Assembly: GCA_963662155.1 (NCBI GenBank)
Contig: OY759265.1
Span: forward strand, 7,543,338-7,607,337
Direction of reading: 5' to 3'
Length of the DNA: 64,000 bases
Source of the DNA: Lamellibrachia columna
Taxonomy: Eukaryota > Annelida > Polychaeta > Sabellida > Siboglinidae
Under the pieces are notes generated by a model, which was not told where the DNA came from, searched no databases, and saw only the letters and a list, made by a program, of their open reading frames with translations. Positions 34,420 through 46,785 of the stretch are shown piece by piece. Within the stretch, counting starts at the first letter, position 1. Each line of letters begins with the position of its first letter. The translations under genes were made by a program, and so were the position numbers.

Positions 34420-36117
34420 GCTGTGCTCCAACAGCACCTCACCCACAAATGCCCCCAAGATTCGGAATCATCTGCGAATGAGCATGGCGGTGTTGCCTGG
34501 GCTTCGAAGCTTAAATCCGAAGAGAAAGTCGATGGTGGCGAAGTGTCCGCTGGGCAGTAGCACTATGAGGACCAGCTGCAACGCCAGTCGACTGGGCAAG
34601 GAGCTTGGGTTATTGAGGGATATGAGAAAGAGATGCTGTCGGAAGTGACTTCAACTTCGCCGTGTTGACTATTGTCAAAGGAAGAGCTGGTGCTGTGCTT
34701 CCTGAAGCACCCGGACAATGCAGCATGCATGTTGAAGACTGTGTCTCGTCTGCGTTTCAACACCAGCCCTAACAAGTTCGTGAAAGAGACCGGCATGGAA
34801 CAGGCCCAGGCAACCTTGGAGGAAAAGCTGACCACACCAGAGGTTAATTACTGGGAATGACGCACAGTCCCAGTGCAAAATGGTGAGGTGACCAAGGCCC
34901 GAGTGAAGCAGCTCGGGTACTCCACTGAGAAGGTCAAGTTCATCACAAAGTTCCTCGGGCTCATGACAATATTCAAGGCTCACGTCCAGCATGACATTGC
35001 ATACCTTGAAGGACACTCTTCAGGCCAGACACATGACAGTGCAGATGGACTTCAGTGACAATTGGACGTCCTGCACCAGTGATGAAATCCAGTCGGTGTT
35101 CTTCATGAAGGACCAATTCACCATCCACCCAGCCACCCTTCACTACCGCAGCAACAACACTCTGCTGTACAAGTCGTACGTACTGGCCACCGACAAACGG
35201 TGTCACACAGCTCCGACAATGCTTCAGTTCCCAAAGGAACTTATCCGCAGGATCATTGAAGACCTCAGTGAGGAGGTGATGTTTGTACATTATGTGACTG
35301 ACTCCCACAGCTCACAGTACAGAAACATCCACATGTTCTTTGTACTGGCACAGCACCTGGATCTCTTTGGCACAGAAGCTTCCTGGCTCTATTTTGAGGC
35401 GGGTCATGAGAAAGGGTTGTGTGATGGTGTTGGCAGCATTTCCAAGAGAATGGCTGATGACTATGTCCAACGCAGGGAACAACATCCTGACCGTCGCTGA
35501 TTATGTCGCCTACAGGAACTCCTCCAGGAAGGTGACATACTTGGAAGTTCCACGGGCCATGATTGAAGCCAGTCGGGTGCACCTTGAGGAACTGAGAACG
35601 ACCACGATGGATTCCGGTACGATGAAGTACCATGCGGCAGTGTGCATGAGGAAGACCTCATGCAATGGCACGTGCCATTTCCGAGAAGGCGACTATGTTC
35701 TTGGCTGCAAGGCTGGAAGGAGTATGCACTGTACGTTCAGCCAGATGCAGTACCGGATACTCCACCTAACCAGCAGGAACCAGCACCACAAGAGGATGTG
35801 GACGTTGCAGGCGTCAACTCTCAGTTCCAAGATGGAGCTTACTTGGTTGCCGACTTCGTTGGTATGTACTTCGTTGGTGAGGTGGTTCGCCGGGAAACAG
35901 ACGGTGCCATGCAGGAGAAGTACCTCCATGCCATCAGAGGCTGAACAGGTACAACTGGCCAACAATTGAGGATGTTGACGACACTCCCATCGAAGAAATC
36001 TTCCTGCCTTGGATTCCTGCTCCGCATGCAACTGGAGGACGCAACCATGTCCAGTACATCCTGCAGGAAGATCTCTACGAGAAGATCACCACTGCTCACA
36101 AGTTTCTCAAGCACTAG
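34420..36117 (+). pseudogene. DDE-like transposase pseudogene, family not named
   Basis: Several plus frames, joined in order, give one degenerate protein. They include KEELVLCFLKHPDNAACMLK and NKFVKETGMEQAQATLEEKL; a TGA at 34858-34860; VKQLGYSTEKVK; after a shift near 35010, VQMDFSDNWTS, EIQSVFFMKDQFTIHPATLH, YVTDSHSSQYRN and FEAGHEKGLCDGVGSISKRM; after a shift near 35460, ILTVADYVAYRNSS and VTYLEVPRAMIEAS; and, after further shifts, YNWPTIEDVDDTPIEEIFLP and LYEKITTAHKFLKH with a stop at 36115-36117. The DFS-N, DS-SQYRN and E-GH-KG-CDG-G-KR blocks resemble a widespread but poorly named animal protein group with a D-D-E-like layout; calling it a transposase is inference. GC content is higher than in the flanks. 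At least three frameshifts and one stop make it non-functional. Confidence 0.6.
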
Positions 36118-36118
36118 A

Positions 36119-36181
36119 CAGTGGACACTTGATTCATAATGATTTATATGTGGACACTAGATTCATAATGATTTACATGTG
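36119..36181. repeat. 29-bp tandem duplication
   Basis: gtggacac-t-gattcataatgattta-at is present twice with two differences, directly after the transposase stop codon. Confidence 0.85.
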
Positions 36182-37654
36182 GTTTAATTATAGCCATGGA
36201 TTACGTTGACCTTCGCTAATATTATTCTTCTCTATTTTCTCATGTAATTAAGACAGTGGTAGAATAATTTTAAATGTTTATATTGAAATTTATAACATCT
36301 GAATATAACACAGAACATCTGTGACGGAGAAATATCTGCATGCTAAATGTACACAGGTGTATAGTGGATTAATATTGCCTGTTGCTTGTTATATTAAAAT
36401 ACAGTTTGTAATCATTTGTGGCACTGTAATATTATAAAAAAGATCGTAATTCATACTTTGCATGATTTTACAATATCAAGGTACATGTGCAGATTCTAAA
36501 ATTAAAACATCGATCAAAACCTGTACATTAGCCAAAATCTAGTTATTATAACATCTAGTTTAAGATAACATGTTTATATAATGTCACATAAAGGTTTTTG
36601 GTGTGATATATGAACTCCAAATAACATTTATGAAATTTGGAAAATAACAAAGAAAAACGGAACGCCTGTGATGAAAAATGTGGTAGTAGAATAAATTTTC
36701 CCCCATAAATAATATTTGCTTCAGCAAACATAAAATTGCAGATATGAAACGAAAACATGTTAGGCAATTGGGAATTTTTTTTCCTTATTTTAGACTGCTG
36801 CTATGTATGTAAAATGTTAAATGAAACATTGCGTGCTGAAATCTACTGAATAAAGTACCATATTTTGACCACATTAAACCGAAAAAAACATAACAAGAAA
36901 AAATAGCAGGGCCTAATAATTTTAGAGCATCGATACAACATGTTCCACAGAAAATAGGCCAGAAAACATTAAAAAAAATTAATACGTAATGTTTTGGTTA
37001 TCATGAATAGTCACGGACGTTCTGATTGTTTTTTGTCTCAACTTTTACCAACCTGTAGCTGATCTTTGAAATGTTTGACGTTTTGGACGTCCAAACATCT
37101 ATACATAACAGGAGAACACAGAAAAAAACACTGCTAGAAGTTTAATTTTGAGGATCAATTTTTACCAGTTGCTGCCAAGTTAAAATATTCACCCATGTAT
37201 GGCCTTGTTTGTATATGTATACATGGTATAAACAGTGATAAACACTGATAAAGAGCATGCAGGAAACCAAGCTGTCAGAAAACGGAGTCTCCCTCACCAG
37301 TTCTAATCTATAAATGTCTGTGGCCACATCCAGCTACATCACAAACATGGCAACTTTCATGCTCTCATTTTGTGCCGACATAATCATATAATTGGGGGTG
37401 AAGATTTTTTCTGAATAGTATGATAATTTGTCTTCCTAAAAATGTTAATGATCATGTAAATAATCATATCTAAAAATGTGTGAATCACTCTAGATGACAC
37501 AAGGAGTTGGACAACTTTGACCCAGATCTATCCCACTATGTGCTTTGAGCCAACTTGAAAAAAGAAAACACTATTTGTAAAACGCATTTTAATCAAATGA
37601 AAATACAAAATGCTTAAATACTTACCAATTGGAACTGCAACATGTTAACTTTCC
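36182..37654. other. no gene recognised
   Basis: AT-rich unique sequence. No coding frame, hairpin or repeat supported. Confidence 0.5.
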
Positions 37655-38745
37655 AATGAATCCTAAGACATGGCGATTATTCCAAATGTAAACGGCAATG
37701 TATTGCTCATATTTCTAAAGGAATAGATGCAATTCGGATGAATATTGGTGTTACCGAACCACCCTTTATACCATCCAGAGAGGTGTGTGATAACTTAGAT
37801 ACATTTCCATTGGTCTTCGAGGATGATGTGCACTAGTTACCAGCTGTGCTCTTGACCCTATGTCAACCAAGCCGACCAAGGAATATATTAAGGAATTACT
37901 GCCACTCCTCACGCACATCATCAATCACTATATTGCCACTGGAGAATTTCCCCAAGAATGGAAGACTGCACTTGTAATGCTGCTGCTTAAAAAAGCAGGA
38001 ATGGATCTTATTCCGAAAAAATATCGCCATGTGCCAAATCTCCAATATGTGTCCAAACTGAGCTGGCTGTTGTAAACCAACTTTGTCTTCATTCAGAATT
38101 TGGATTTCCATTGCCACCTTGTCAGTCTGCTTACAGAGCAGGGCATTGCCACCTTGTCAGTCTGCTTACAGAGCAGGGCATTCTACTGAAACTGCTCTTG
38201 TTAAGGTTCATTCTTTTAAACATGGACCAACAGATGGTACCACAACTGGTTTTATTTGATTTGTTGTCGGCTTTTGATGCCGTGGACTGTGACATTTTGC
38301 TTAATATCATGAATTGCACTTTTGGAGTATCAGGCACCGCACTAAATTGGTTCTCCTCCTGTCTGCAGTCTAGATCACAGCGCATTACTATCAATGGTAC
38401 AGTGTCTGCAAGGATCGTGCTAGGTCCTGTTGAATTCACGGAGTACTCTAGCCCCGGTTTCCATGTCATTATTCAGATTATGCTGATGACCATCAAGCAT
38501 ACTGTCGTTTCCACCCTGATTCTATGGATAGTGACTATGAGGCTAAGGAACAGTGCATCAGTGATTTCCGTAGCTGGATGCAGAGTATGAAACTGAAAAT
38601 GAATGATTCCAAGATGGAGTACATCCTAATCGGTACTCCACAACAACTCACAAAATGGACCAACACATCTATTAACATCAGGGTCAATATAGTACATGCA
38701 TCAGGTTGTGTGCAAAATTTGGGTGCTTATTTTATATAAGCACAT
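37655..38745 (+). pseudogene. decayed non-LTR reverse transcriptase (family C)
   Basis: Frames in order: LDPMSTKPTKEYIKELLPLL, IINHYIATGEFPQEWKTALV and LLKKAGMDLIPKKYRHVPNL (reverse transcriptase N-terminal region); QSAYRAGH; motif A LVLFDLLSAFDAVDCDIL; ALNWFSSCLQSRSQRITING; a damaged motif B (LGPVEF); catalytic YADD (38479-38490) followed by HQAYCRFHPDS; and WMQSMKLKMNDSKMEYILIG. This is a CR1/L2/Rex-like polymerase that copies RNA into DNA at the target site. At least three frameshifts are present. A 35-bp tandem duplication (38111-38180) repeats the PPCQSAYRAGH codons and itself breaks the frame. It is distinct in sequence from families A and B. Confidence 0.85.
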
Positions 38746-39106
38746 GTCCATGGAACAACATATCAAATCCAAACTCACCATTTTAGCATAGCATGTAACT
38801 AAGTTATTAATTTTAGTCATTTAAATAGCTATACTTCTTATAACCACTTGTATTCTGGCATTTGTTTGTACTGTTTTGACATTCTACTATACCATTTCTT
38901 TTACTGTACACCACCATATAATATCATTGTATAGATATGGTGCTATAGAAATTAATAAACATTTACATTTACATTATAAGCTGTTGCTAACTATGATATA
39001 ATCATCAGAAGTTGTAGGAATACATGCGCAGTATGCCGATTATCAGATATGCAAATATGTGCCATTTGTGGTGTACATTGCACAGCCTCTTCCCGAATTA
39101 CATCAG
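38746..39106. other. no feature recognised
   Basis: AT-rich 3' flank of the reverse transcriptase relic. aatttaataaacatttacat-type A/T-rich sequence with a short (acattt)3 run near 38960-38978 could be a LINE tail. Confidence 0.4.
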
Positions 39107-39559
39107 TTAACAAAAGGACCAGGCCAGAAGCCCTCTACGTAAGAAGACTCTGAATAGAAAGCTGATAGGCATAAAGCACAGCCCATACACTGTAATTTGA
39201 AAATAGTAAAAAGTGCCCACTCTGAGGTTAGGTATGAAAGCAATGAAGAACCGTGCAGTGGCCATAAACGTCATGTAATTCTTAAAATGGTCAACAATGA
39301 AATCAAACTGACAATCTTTCAACTTACTCCTGAACAATGCATTCTCAACCAACACATCTTTTAGATGGTACAGCAAAAGACAACAATCACCAACCGTGCA
39401 GACAGAAACAATTACATCATATACTGGGATAGAGCAAAGATGATAGACAGAGATAGCAAGATGGATTAAAGAGGCCATATGGATCAGAAAGACTCTAGTC
39501 AAGAATCCAGAAGAGTGTGGATCCATACTCAGCCATGTATGGAGCATCCTACTTACCAT
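39107..39559 (-). CDS. hypothetical 150-aa hydrophobic frame, doubtful
   Basis: The longest non-repeat open frame without a mobile-element match. It has hydrophobic stretches at roughly residues 18-65 and 95-140 that could form membrane segments, with a charged middle (LKDVLVENALFRSKLKDCQF). I do not recognise the family. Against it: the first codon lies in ATGGTAAGT, a good 5' splice-site consensus on the same strand, so the frame may begin at an exon end and be intronic. No promoter or neighbouring exon was identified. Confidence 0.15.
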   Translation of the reverse strand: MVSRMLHTWLSMDPHSSGFLTRVFLIHMASLIHLAISVYHLCSIPVYDVIVSVCTVGDCCLLLYHLKDVLVENALFRSKLKDCQFDFIVDHFKNYMTFMATARFFIAFIPNLRVGTFYYFQITVYGLCFMPISFLFRVFLRRGLLAWSFC

Positions 39560-39714
39560 GCCAACATGTCTTTAGCTCATAAAAATTTTATGATTTCAAA
39601 CTGTCTAACATTCTAACCTAACGCAGATGGAAATTGAAAGAAACACGGAGAAAAATACCATAAAAATGCAATACTTGCTTCTGGCAATTTATCAACCTGG
39701 CAGGATTGTTCATT

Positions 39715-39783
39715 ACAGAAGGTCATAGCTCCAACAGTATTATGTGCTACAGAAGGTTATAGCTCCAACAGTATTATGCGCTA
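39715..39783. repeat. 34-bp tandem duplication
   Basis: acagaaggtcatagctccaa followed by cagtattatgtgct is present twice in tandem with two substitutions. Confidence 0.88.
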
Positions 39784-40250
39784 CAAAAAGCAAGCCACAA
39801 ACGAACATCTAATGAACTGCGCCCAAGTAATGGGACACTATAGCTTTTGACTGATATCACTGTGTCTTGCTCGCTATTAAGTCTCGATTTGCTGCTTCTT
39901 AATCGCGACAGGGACAAAGCTTACCAAGTTATTATGTTGTGTTTATAACCAGTGAAACTGTCAACATAGGATTAATTAAGTCTGACACTGGAATTCAGCT
40001 GGTTTATTTCCATACAAGTTCAGTAATAACTCAATAAATACCTCATTAGCTATAGCTTAATTAACGCCTCATTAAAGCACTTGAAGTTCTATCCTCAATT
40101 CTTTTTACACTTGTCTCATTTCCATTTCATGAACCATTGAACCTGTAAATCATCCACTCACAACATGCCAGTTCATTTGTATCATTTTCATACTTTTGGT
40201 GAAATTATCATTAAGTTATTTATGACAGGATCGGGTAAAAATTCAGCAAA
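39784..40250. other. no feature recognised
   Basis: Unique AT-rich sequence left of the 33-bp array. Confidence 0.5.
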
Positions 40251-42306
40251 AAAAATGTAGTCTAGCTCTATGTACTCTTGCATAAAGATGTAGTCTGGCT
40301 CTATGTACTCTAGCATAAAGCTGTAGTCTGGCTCTATGTACTCTAGCATAAAGATGTAGTCTGGCTCTATGTACTCTAGCATAAAGATGTAGTCTGGCTC
40401 TATGTACTCTAGCATAAAGATGTAGTCTGGCTCTATGTACTCTAGTATAAAGATGTAGTCTGGCTCTATGTACTCTAGCATAAAGATGTAGTCTGGCTCT
40501 ATGTACTCTAGCATAAAGATGTAGTCTGGCTCTATGTACTCCAGCATAAAGATGTAGTCTGGCTCTATGTACTCCAGCATAAAGATGTAGTCTGGCTCTA
40601 TGTACTCTAGCATAAAGATGTAGTCTGGCTCTATGTACTCTAGCATAAAGATGTAGTCTGGCTCTATGTACTCCAGCATAAAGATGTAGTCTGGCTCTAT
40701 GTACTCCAGCATAAAGATGTAGTCTGGCTCTATGTACTCTAGCATAAAGATGTAGTCTGGCTCTATGTACTCTAGCATAAAGATGTAGTCTGGCTCTATG
40801 TACTCTAGTATAAAGATGTAGTCTGGCTCTATGTACTCTAGCATAAAGATGTAGTCTGGCTCTATGTACTCTAGCATAAAGATGTAGTCTGGCTCTATGT
40901 ACTCCAGCATAAAGATGTAGTCTGGCTCTATGTACTCTAGCATAAAGATGTAGTCTGGCTCTATGTACTCCAGCATAAAGATGTAGTATGGCTCTATGTA
41001 CTCTAGCATAAAGATGTAGTCTGGCTCTATGTACTCTAGTATAAAGATGTAGTCTGGCTCTATGTACTCTAGCATAAAGATGTAGTCTGGCTCTATGTAC
41101 TCTAGCATAAAGATGTAGTCTGGCTCTATGTACTCCAGCATAAAGATGTAGTCTGGCTCTATGTACTCCAGCATAAAGATGTAGTCTGGCTCTATGTACT
41201 CTAGCATAAAGATGTAGTCTGGCTCTATGTACTCTAGCATAAAGATGTAGTCTGGCTCTATGTACTCCAGCATAAAGATGTAGTCTGGCTCTATGTACTC
41301 TAGCATAAAGATGTAGTCTGGCTCTATGTACTCTAGCATAAAGATGTAGTATGGCTCTATGTACTCTAGTATAAAGATGTAGTCTGGCTCTATGTACTCC
41401 AGCATAAAGATGTAGTCTGGCTCTATGTATTCCAGCATAAAGATGTAGTCTGGCTCTATATACTCTAGTATAAAGATGTAGTCTGGCTCTATGTACTCTA
41501 GCATAAAGATGTAGTCTGGCTCTATGTACTCTAGTATAAAGATGTAGTCTGGCTCTATGTACTCTAATATAAAGATGTAGTCTGGCTCTATGTACTCTAG
41601 TATAAAGATGTAATCTGGCTCTATGTACTCCAGCATAAAGATGTAGTCTGGCTCTATGTACTCTAGCATAAAGATGTAGTCTGGCTCTATGTACTCTAGC
41701 ATAAAGATGTAGTCTGGCTCTATGTACTCTAGCATAAAGATGTAGTCTGGCTCTATGTACTCTAGCATAAAGATGTAGTCTGGCTCTATGTACTCTAGTA
41801 TAAAGATGTAGTCTGGCTCTATGTACTCTAGTATAAAGATGTAGTCTGGCTCTATGTACTCTAGCATAAAGATGTATTCTGGCTCTATGTACTCTAGCAT
41901 AAAGATGTAGTCTGGCTCTATGTACTCTAGTATAAAGATGTAGTCTGGCTCTATGTACTCTAGTATAAAGATGTAGTCTGGCTCTATGTACTCTAGCATA
42001 AAGATGTAGTCTGGCTCTATGTACTCTAGCATAAAGATGTATTCTGGCTCTATGTACTCTAGCATAAAGATGTAGTCTGGCTCTATGTACTCCAGCATAA
42101 AGATGTAGTCTGGCTCTATGTACTCCAGCATAAAGATGTAGTCTGGCTCTATGTACTCTAGTATAAAGATGTAGTCTGGCTCTATGTACTCTAGCATAAA
42201 GATGTAGTCTCGCTCTATGTACTCTAGCATAAAGATGTAGTCTGGCTCTATGTACTATAGCATAAAGATGTAGTCTGGCTCTATATACTCCAGCATAAAG
42301 CTGGTC
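40250..42306. repeat. 33-bp minisatellite array, about 62 copies
   Basis: Two kilobases of a 33-bp unit (tctagcataaagatgtagtc followed by tggctctatgtac) with no length variants at all. Variants are mostly ctctag/ctccag and gcataa/gtataa, with rarer tattctgg and tagtatgg. Because 33 is 3n, two minus-strand frames stay open for over 670 codons (MLEYIEPDYIF and LYARVHRARLH repeats). Variants hit both frames with amino-acid changes, so coding is unlikely. Edge units (40256-40330, 42205-42300) carry private changes. Confidence 0.97.
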
Positions 42307-43064
42307 ACATGTTTCCAATTTACCCGATCTAACAGTCAAAGTCAAATCTTTCAATGAGTTTAACGAAATGTAAGTACTCTTTTATTAAACCAACAGTGCA
42401 TGTTACTTCTGTTACACTACACATTGAACATCAATAAACGTGATTCGCCATAGGCACAGATTCTATGGCCATGGGTTAAAACATGGCTTAAAACAACTGA
42501 GAAGGGAGTTTCAGTGCTACTACACTTCCTGTACTCATCTGCCTTATGGTGCTGAAATGACTAAATTTTAGTGCAATTTCTGGGAATTCTGAAATGCTGG
42601 AGAAAATTGTTGGGACCTTGAGAATTAATTGATTTGCATTGCATATTAAACAGGTCCGCGGCGAAAGGACGTCCCAACAGTAGTTCGCTGGTCTGGGTTT
42701 TCACAGCTGTAAGTAGTACTGCACTAAAAATATATTTGGTTTACCGTAGTAAATTTACTAAACTTTACCATGGCAATTTGTTCATGCTTGCTATATGATG
42801 GCAAAACACGCACAGTGTTTCAGCATAACTAGCCCATGCCTGAGCCAATATGAGCAATTCATTTCCCATAGCAGCATTCGTTTATCATAATGCACTTGTA
42901 TGGATGTTGGCCTGACCTGACCCCCCCTCGCTTAATGCCATTATTGTCAAATTATGGCTAAATTGTCCAGTCCAGGTGCTGGGAACTAGACTATAACTGC
43001 TAACACCAAAGGAGTCATTGGTGTTTGAGGAATTATGGAGATATTTAGCAGTATGATAATGATA
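42307..43064. other. no feature recognised
   Basis: Unique sequence between the 33-bp array and the hAT element. Confidence 0.5.
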
Positions 43065-43867
43065 TGTGTGTTCAGGGCTGGGTCCAATTATGTAATTGTA
43101 ATTGATTACAGCAAAATTGTGTCATTGTAATTGATTATGGTTTTGACATTTTTCTGTTACTGTAATTGTTATATTTTGTATAACTGAAAATTTATTTCAA
43201 TTACAATCAATTACAGTCCATTTCATATCACAAACTACCTGAACAAACTGTCAATAAAAATATAATTCAAGTCTCACACGGGTTGAAAATCAAGACTAAT
43301 AATAACATCTGCTTATATAATCAAACAAGTGCACCAGAAAATGTCTCCCTTTTAACAAAACTTCATTGCAGTCTGCTAGCAAACATGTCACACATGGGCA
43401 CGGCTTCCAAAGAGTCTCTTCCCTGTAACTGGATTAAAGGACTACTAATGTATTTAGCCACAGTCATCCAGTTCAGTTCAATAGATGTCAGTTGAAATGT
43501 TGTTATTGTTTCTAACCTTCTAACCTACAGGCCTGCTAACATGCATATATTTTTATATAATAAAAATATGCTTTAAATGGATGTCTTTTTATTTAGTACA
43601 ATTCAAAGTCAAAATTCAACAAAATGTACGAATATTACCGTTATATTTGTTTATCAGTTGTGTACAAAATATTGAAATTCAGCAAAACGTGCAAAAATAC
43701 ATAATTAGCAAATGCTGAATATATTTGGTTCTACATATTGTAATTGTAATTGAAACGGTGTAATTGTAATTAAAATGAAAAATTATCAGTGTAATTGAAA
43801 AAAAAAAAATGAAATGTAATTGTAATTGGTATAATTTTGTGCAATAGGACCCACCCCTATGTGTGTT
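43065..43867. mobile_element. non-autonomous hAT element with target duplication
   Basis: The element runs 43073-43859 (787 bp). The left end is CAGGGCTGGGTCC. The right end, read inward on the minus strand, is TAGGGGTGGGTCC, an 11/13 match to the left end and a hAT-type terminus (CAGGG-TGGG). It is flanked on both sides by the identical 8-mer tgtgtgtt (43065-43072 and 43860-43867), the hAT duplication length. Subterminal regions on both sides are full of taattgtaattg words, typical transposase-binding clutter. No transposase is encoded. Confidence 0.88.
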
Positions 43868-44885
43868 AACATGCCTGGGCCCAGTATATAAAAAGCAAAT
43901 ATAGTCCCAACTAAATATGCAAATATCAACAAATGACACCAATGGTGAGGTGTGGATGGTGCACATTATTTAATATTTTTGCAATCCTTTCTATATAGAT
44001 GAAGTGAGAAGAATTAATGTTTACAGCTTTCAAATTATGATTTTTTTTATACAGTGGGTGAGTTAATTTGTGGTTATTGTGCTGTGAATATTTAAAGAAA
44101 ATTGGAGAATAAATTTAGGAGAAAAACAATTATGACATAACTAATTGTGGTCCCACCCCAGTTTGGAAACACCCCACTCAAGCATAATCAAATTAGACTC
44201 ATTAGCTGCAAGTTAATCAGTTACTTGTTACTTCAAAACACTGGCCTTGTTTGTTTGAGTTTGTTCATGATGACTGCTCAACCTCTTCCCCAGGCTTCAA
44301 ACGAAAACGGAGGAAAACAGGTTGGACATAATTTGCAATGTGCAACTGTCGCCATGCAACCCAGACAGACATTTTGAAGCAACAAAACCAATATCATATT
44401 GAGTGATTAATTTTGATTATTATTTAATTATTGTACTATCTGGCATTGCTGGTGGAGGATTCCATAGCGACTATGTAGGGGATTTCACTGTATCTCTGAA
44501 ACCACAGTAATTACTTGTTGTAAATATGCAATGATAACGGCAGCCATCTTGATGCCAGGAGTTGTGTATCATTCTGGTGAAGAACAGGACCTGGTAAATG
44601 AAATGACCTTATCTCCTTTATCCAGGACGTTCCAGAAACTGCTACAATCCCTCAGGGATGCTACACCATTTACAGCTGAACCAGGGCAGACAAGATTAAT
44701 TAAACATCACCACAGCCATTAAGGCATTATCACGTTTCAAAGCCCCACTAAGTGCTACGGCCAAGAACATCTGTTTTCAAATAAGTTGCTTCAGAAGTTG
44801 AACTCAGCTTTGTGACTACAAAGAACAAATGGATATAAACCGGCTCCCATGTTATGTGATCTGCAGGGTTTATTCCCATTATCGA
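43868..44885. other. no gene recognised
   Basis: AT-rich unique sequence with short frames and no repeats. Confidence 0.5.
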
Positions 44886-45343
44886 AGGGTTAATAGATAT
44901 ATACATATATTGGGCACTGGAGGGCACCACACAGTATTTAATTACCCAATAGAGGGTCAGGAGTCTTGCATACATTAAAACAGTATGACATGATGTAAGG
45001 GGGGCACCCTGTATAAAAACAGGTGACACAGGAGGATCCAGGTCCTCTTCCAGGTGGGTTTTAAGTCAGTGGTTGTGAGGAAGGCTCTCGGGCAGGGTAC
45101 AGATAGCACTCTCTTTTGGTTGGTTATTATACACTTTAAGATGCTCTAAATTTCACTTAGCTGCAACTCTTCTATAAGCCAGCTATTTTACCATATGTTG
45201 AGATTGTATTTGTTATAATAAATTGATGTGTAAATTGGGATTGCTGCATCATCTTGATTACTATTAAACGGACATATTAGCAGTAATCTGTTCTGTTAAA
45301 TATAATCCCCCTGTTGGCTGTGAAATGGGAGCAGTACAACACC
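44886..45343 (+). mobile_element. LTR-like element copy 2
   Basis: Same family as 32145-33330, but with the catgatgta-to-TATA segment present once. TATA (tataaaaa) is at 45012 and an aataaa site near 45219, ending gagcagtacaacac (45343). It gives the ancestral single-unit state for the amplified copy. No gag/pol-like frame lies nearby, so if it is an LTR, it is a solo one. Confidence 0.6.
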
Positions 45344-46545
45344 TGTAAGGAATGTTGTCACTCCCTCTGGTCTAAATCCCAATCCCAAGGACTTCAGGCT
45401 TGGAAATAGGGCAATGCCGTTTGTTATTTACCACAGAAATCTTTGTTTGGAAAAATTCCATGCATATGCAAATCTGTTCCCCCTCCCGTGACACAGGGGC
45501 TGGTTATTAGATGAATGAGATTAAAATACTCTCATGTACATAAGTTACTAAAGCAATGTTAAAATCACCTCTATTTGTTACTGGCAGATTTCTTCCATAG
45601 GGATTACGTCCTGAGGAATTTTGGACTGGGATTTTTTCCGGATTCGTTGATGACTGGCCTCCCAATATCCTCTGGCATTCTGAAATCCAAACTTATCCAT
45701 CCACCCTATATTGTCATGGAATGAAATCCCGAAAGACAGCTTTTTCGTGGAATCTGTCAGATGTAGATTCTCCAATCAAATGTTCACTAATTGGGCTATT
45801 GGAGGATTTTACTAGACATGTGCCTATATTACCATGTCTTAAATGTCACAGCTGCGCATAGAGCGGCAATGGTTTATGGATCACCACCTTCCCGTAACTC
45901 AAAGCAGCCGCACACGGTTGCTTAATTTTTACCCGCTTTCCTGTTGATTACCTCAGATGGTCTGGAACAGCAGACTGAATTCCTTTTTGAATTACTTTTT
46001 GGCATTTATCACACACAGAGCCACACATCACAAATCCCTTGCCACTATAAGCAACAGTATCTGCCACAGGCCTAATTTATCTCTTCTCCAATTGCTGTGA
46101 TCCCTAATTCAAAACATCACATGGCTTTTATCAGGCAACCAGAACAACGTCATGTGATGCTGCAGTTGATGAAAAGTTAGTACGAAGATCACGAGTGCAC
46201 TGAATACCTAGTGAACAACTGAACGATATAAGCGGCTCATAAATCACAACAACATTTTACTGATTCTAATCAATGCATTTCATTCAGGTTTATCATGACA
46301 ATATTATTGTCCTTGTAATTTCATATTACGTATGCTGGTTGACGGACAAACAATACACCACCAACACATTAGTGAGACAGTGGCTTGTTGTGTGTGTGTT
46401 GTGAGTTATAAGTGTCACATGGAACTATAAATGGCGGCTGTAACAAAAGACTGCATTTCGTTAGTGCGTGACAGGCGATTGCACCTTTGGTTGTCAAGAC
46501 CACACGCAAGCTTGTTTTGTTGATGTAAGAGGTGGATGAATGCAG
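45344..46545. other. no gene recognised
   Basis: Unique sequence. The short minus frame at 45578-45775 has no recognisable domain. Confidence 0.5.
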
Positions 46546-46785
46546 TCCAGCCGCTGTCTCTCCCTACCACCCTGTCTCTATGTCTCTCCACCACAACTCA
46601 CCTCTCCCTCTCTTCCTCCCCTTTGATCCCACTCTCTCCTCTCCTTCTCCCTCTCTCCCCTTTCTCCTTCTCTCCACTCTCTCCCCTCCTCTCCCCTACT
46701 CTCCTTTCTCCCCACTCTCTCTCCCCCTCCCTTCTCCCTCCCCTCCACCTCTCAGTCTAACTCCTCTCTCTCCCTCATGTCAACG
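46546..46785. repeat. CT-rich polypyrimidine tract
   Basis: Irregular ctctcc and ccctct runs over about 240 bp. Mirror-like polypyrimidine sequence could form a triplex. Pro/Ser/Leu-rich frames in it are compositional. Confidence 0.85.

Noticed and set aside
40188..42354. 680- and 703-codon minus-strand frames
   Set aside because: Product of a 33-bp tandem unit open in two frames; no unique domain on either side.
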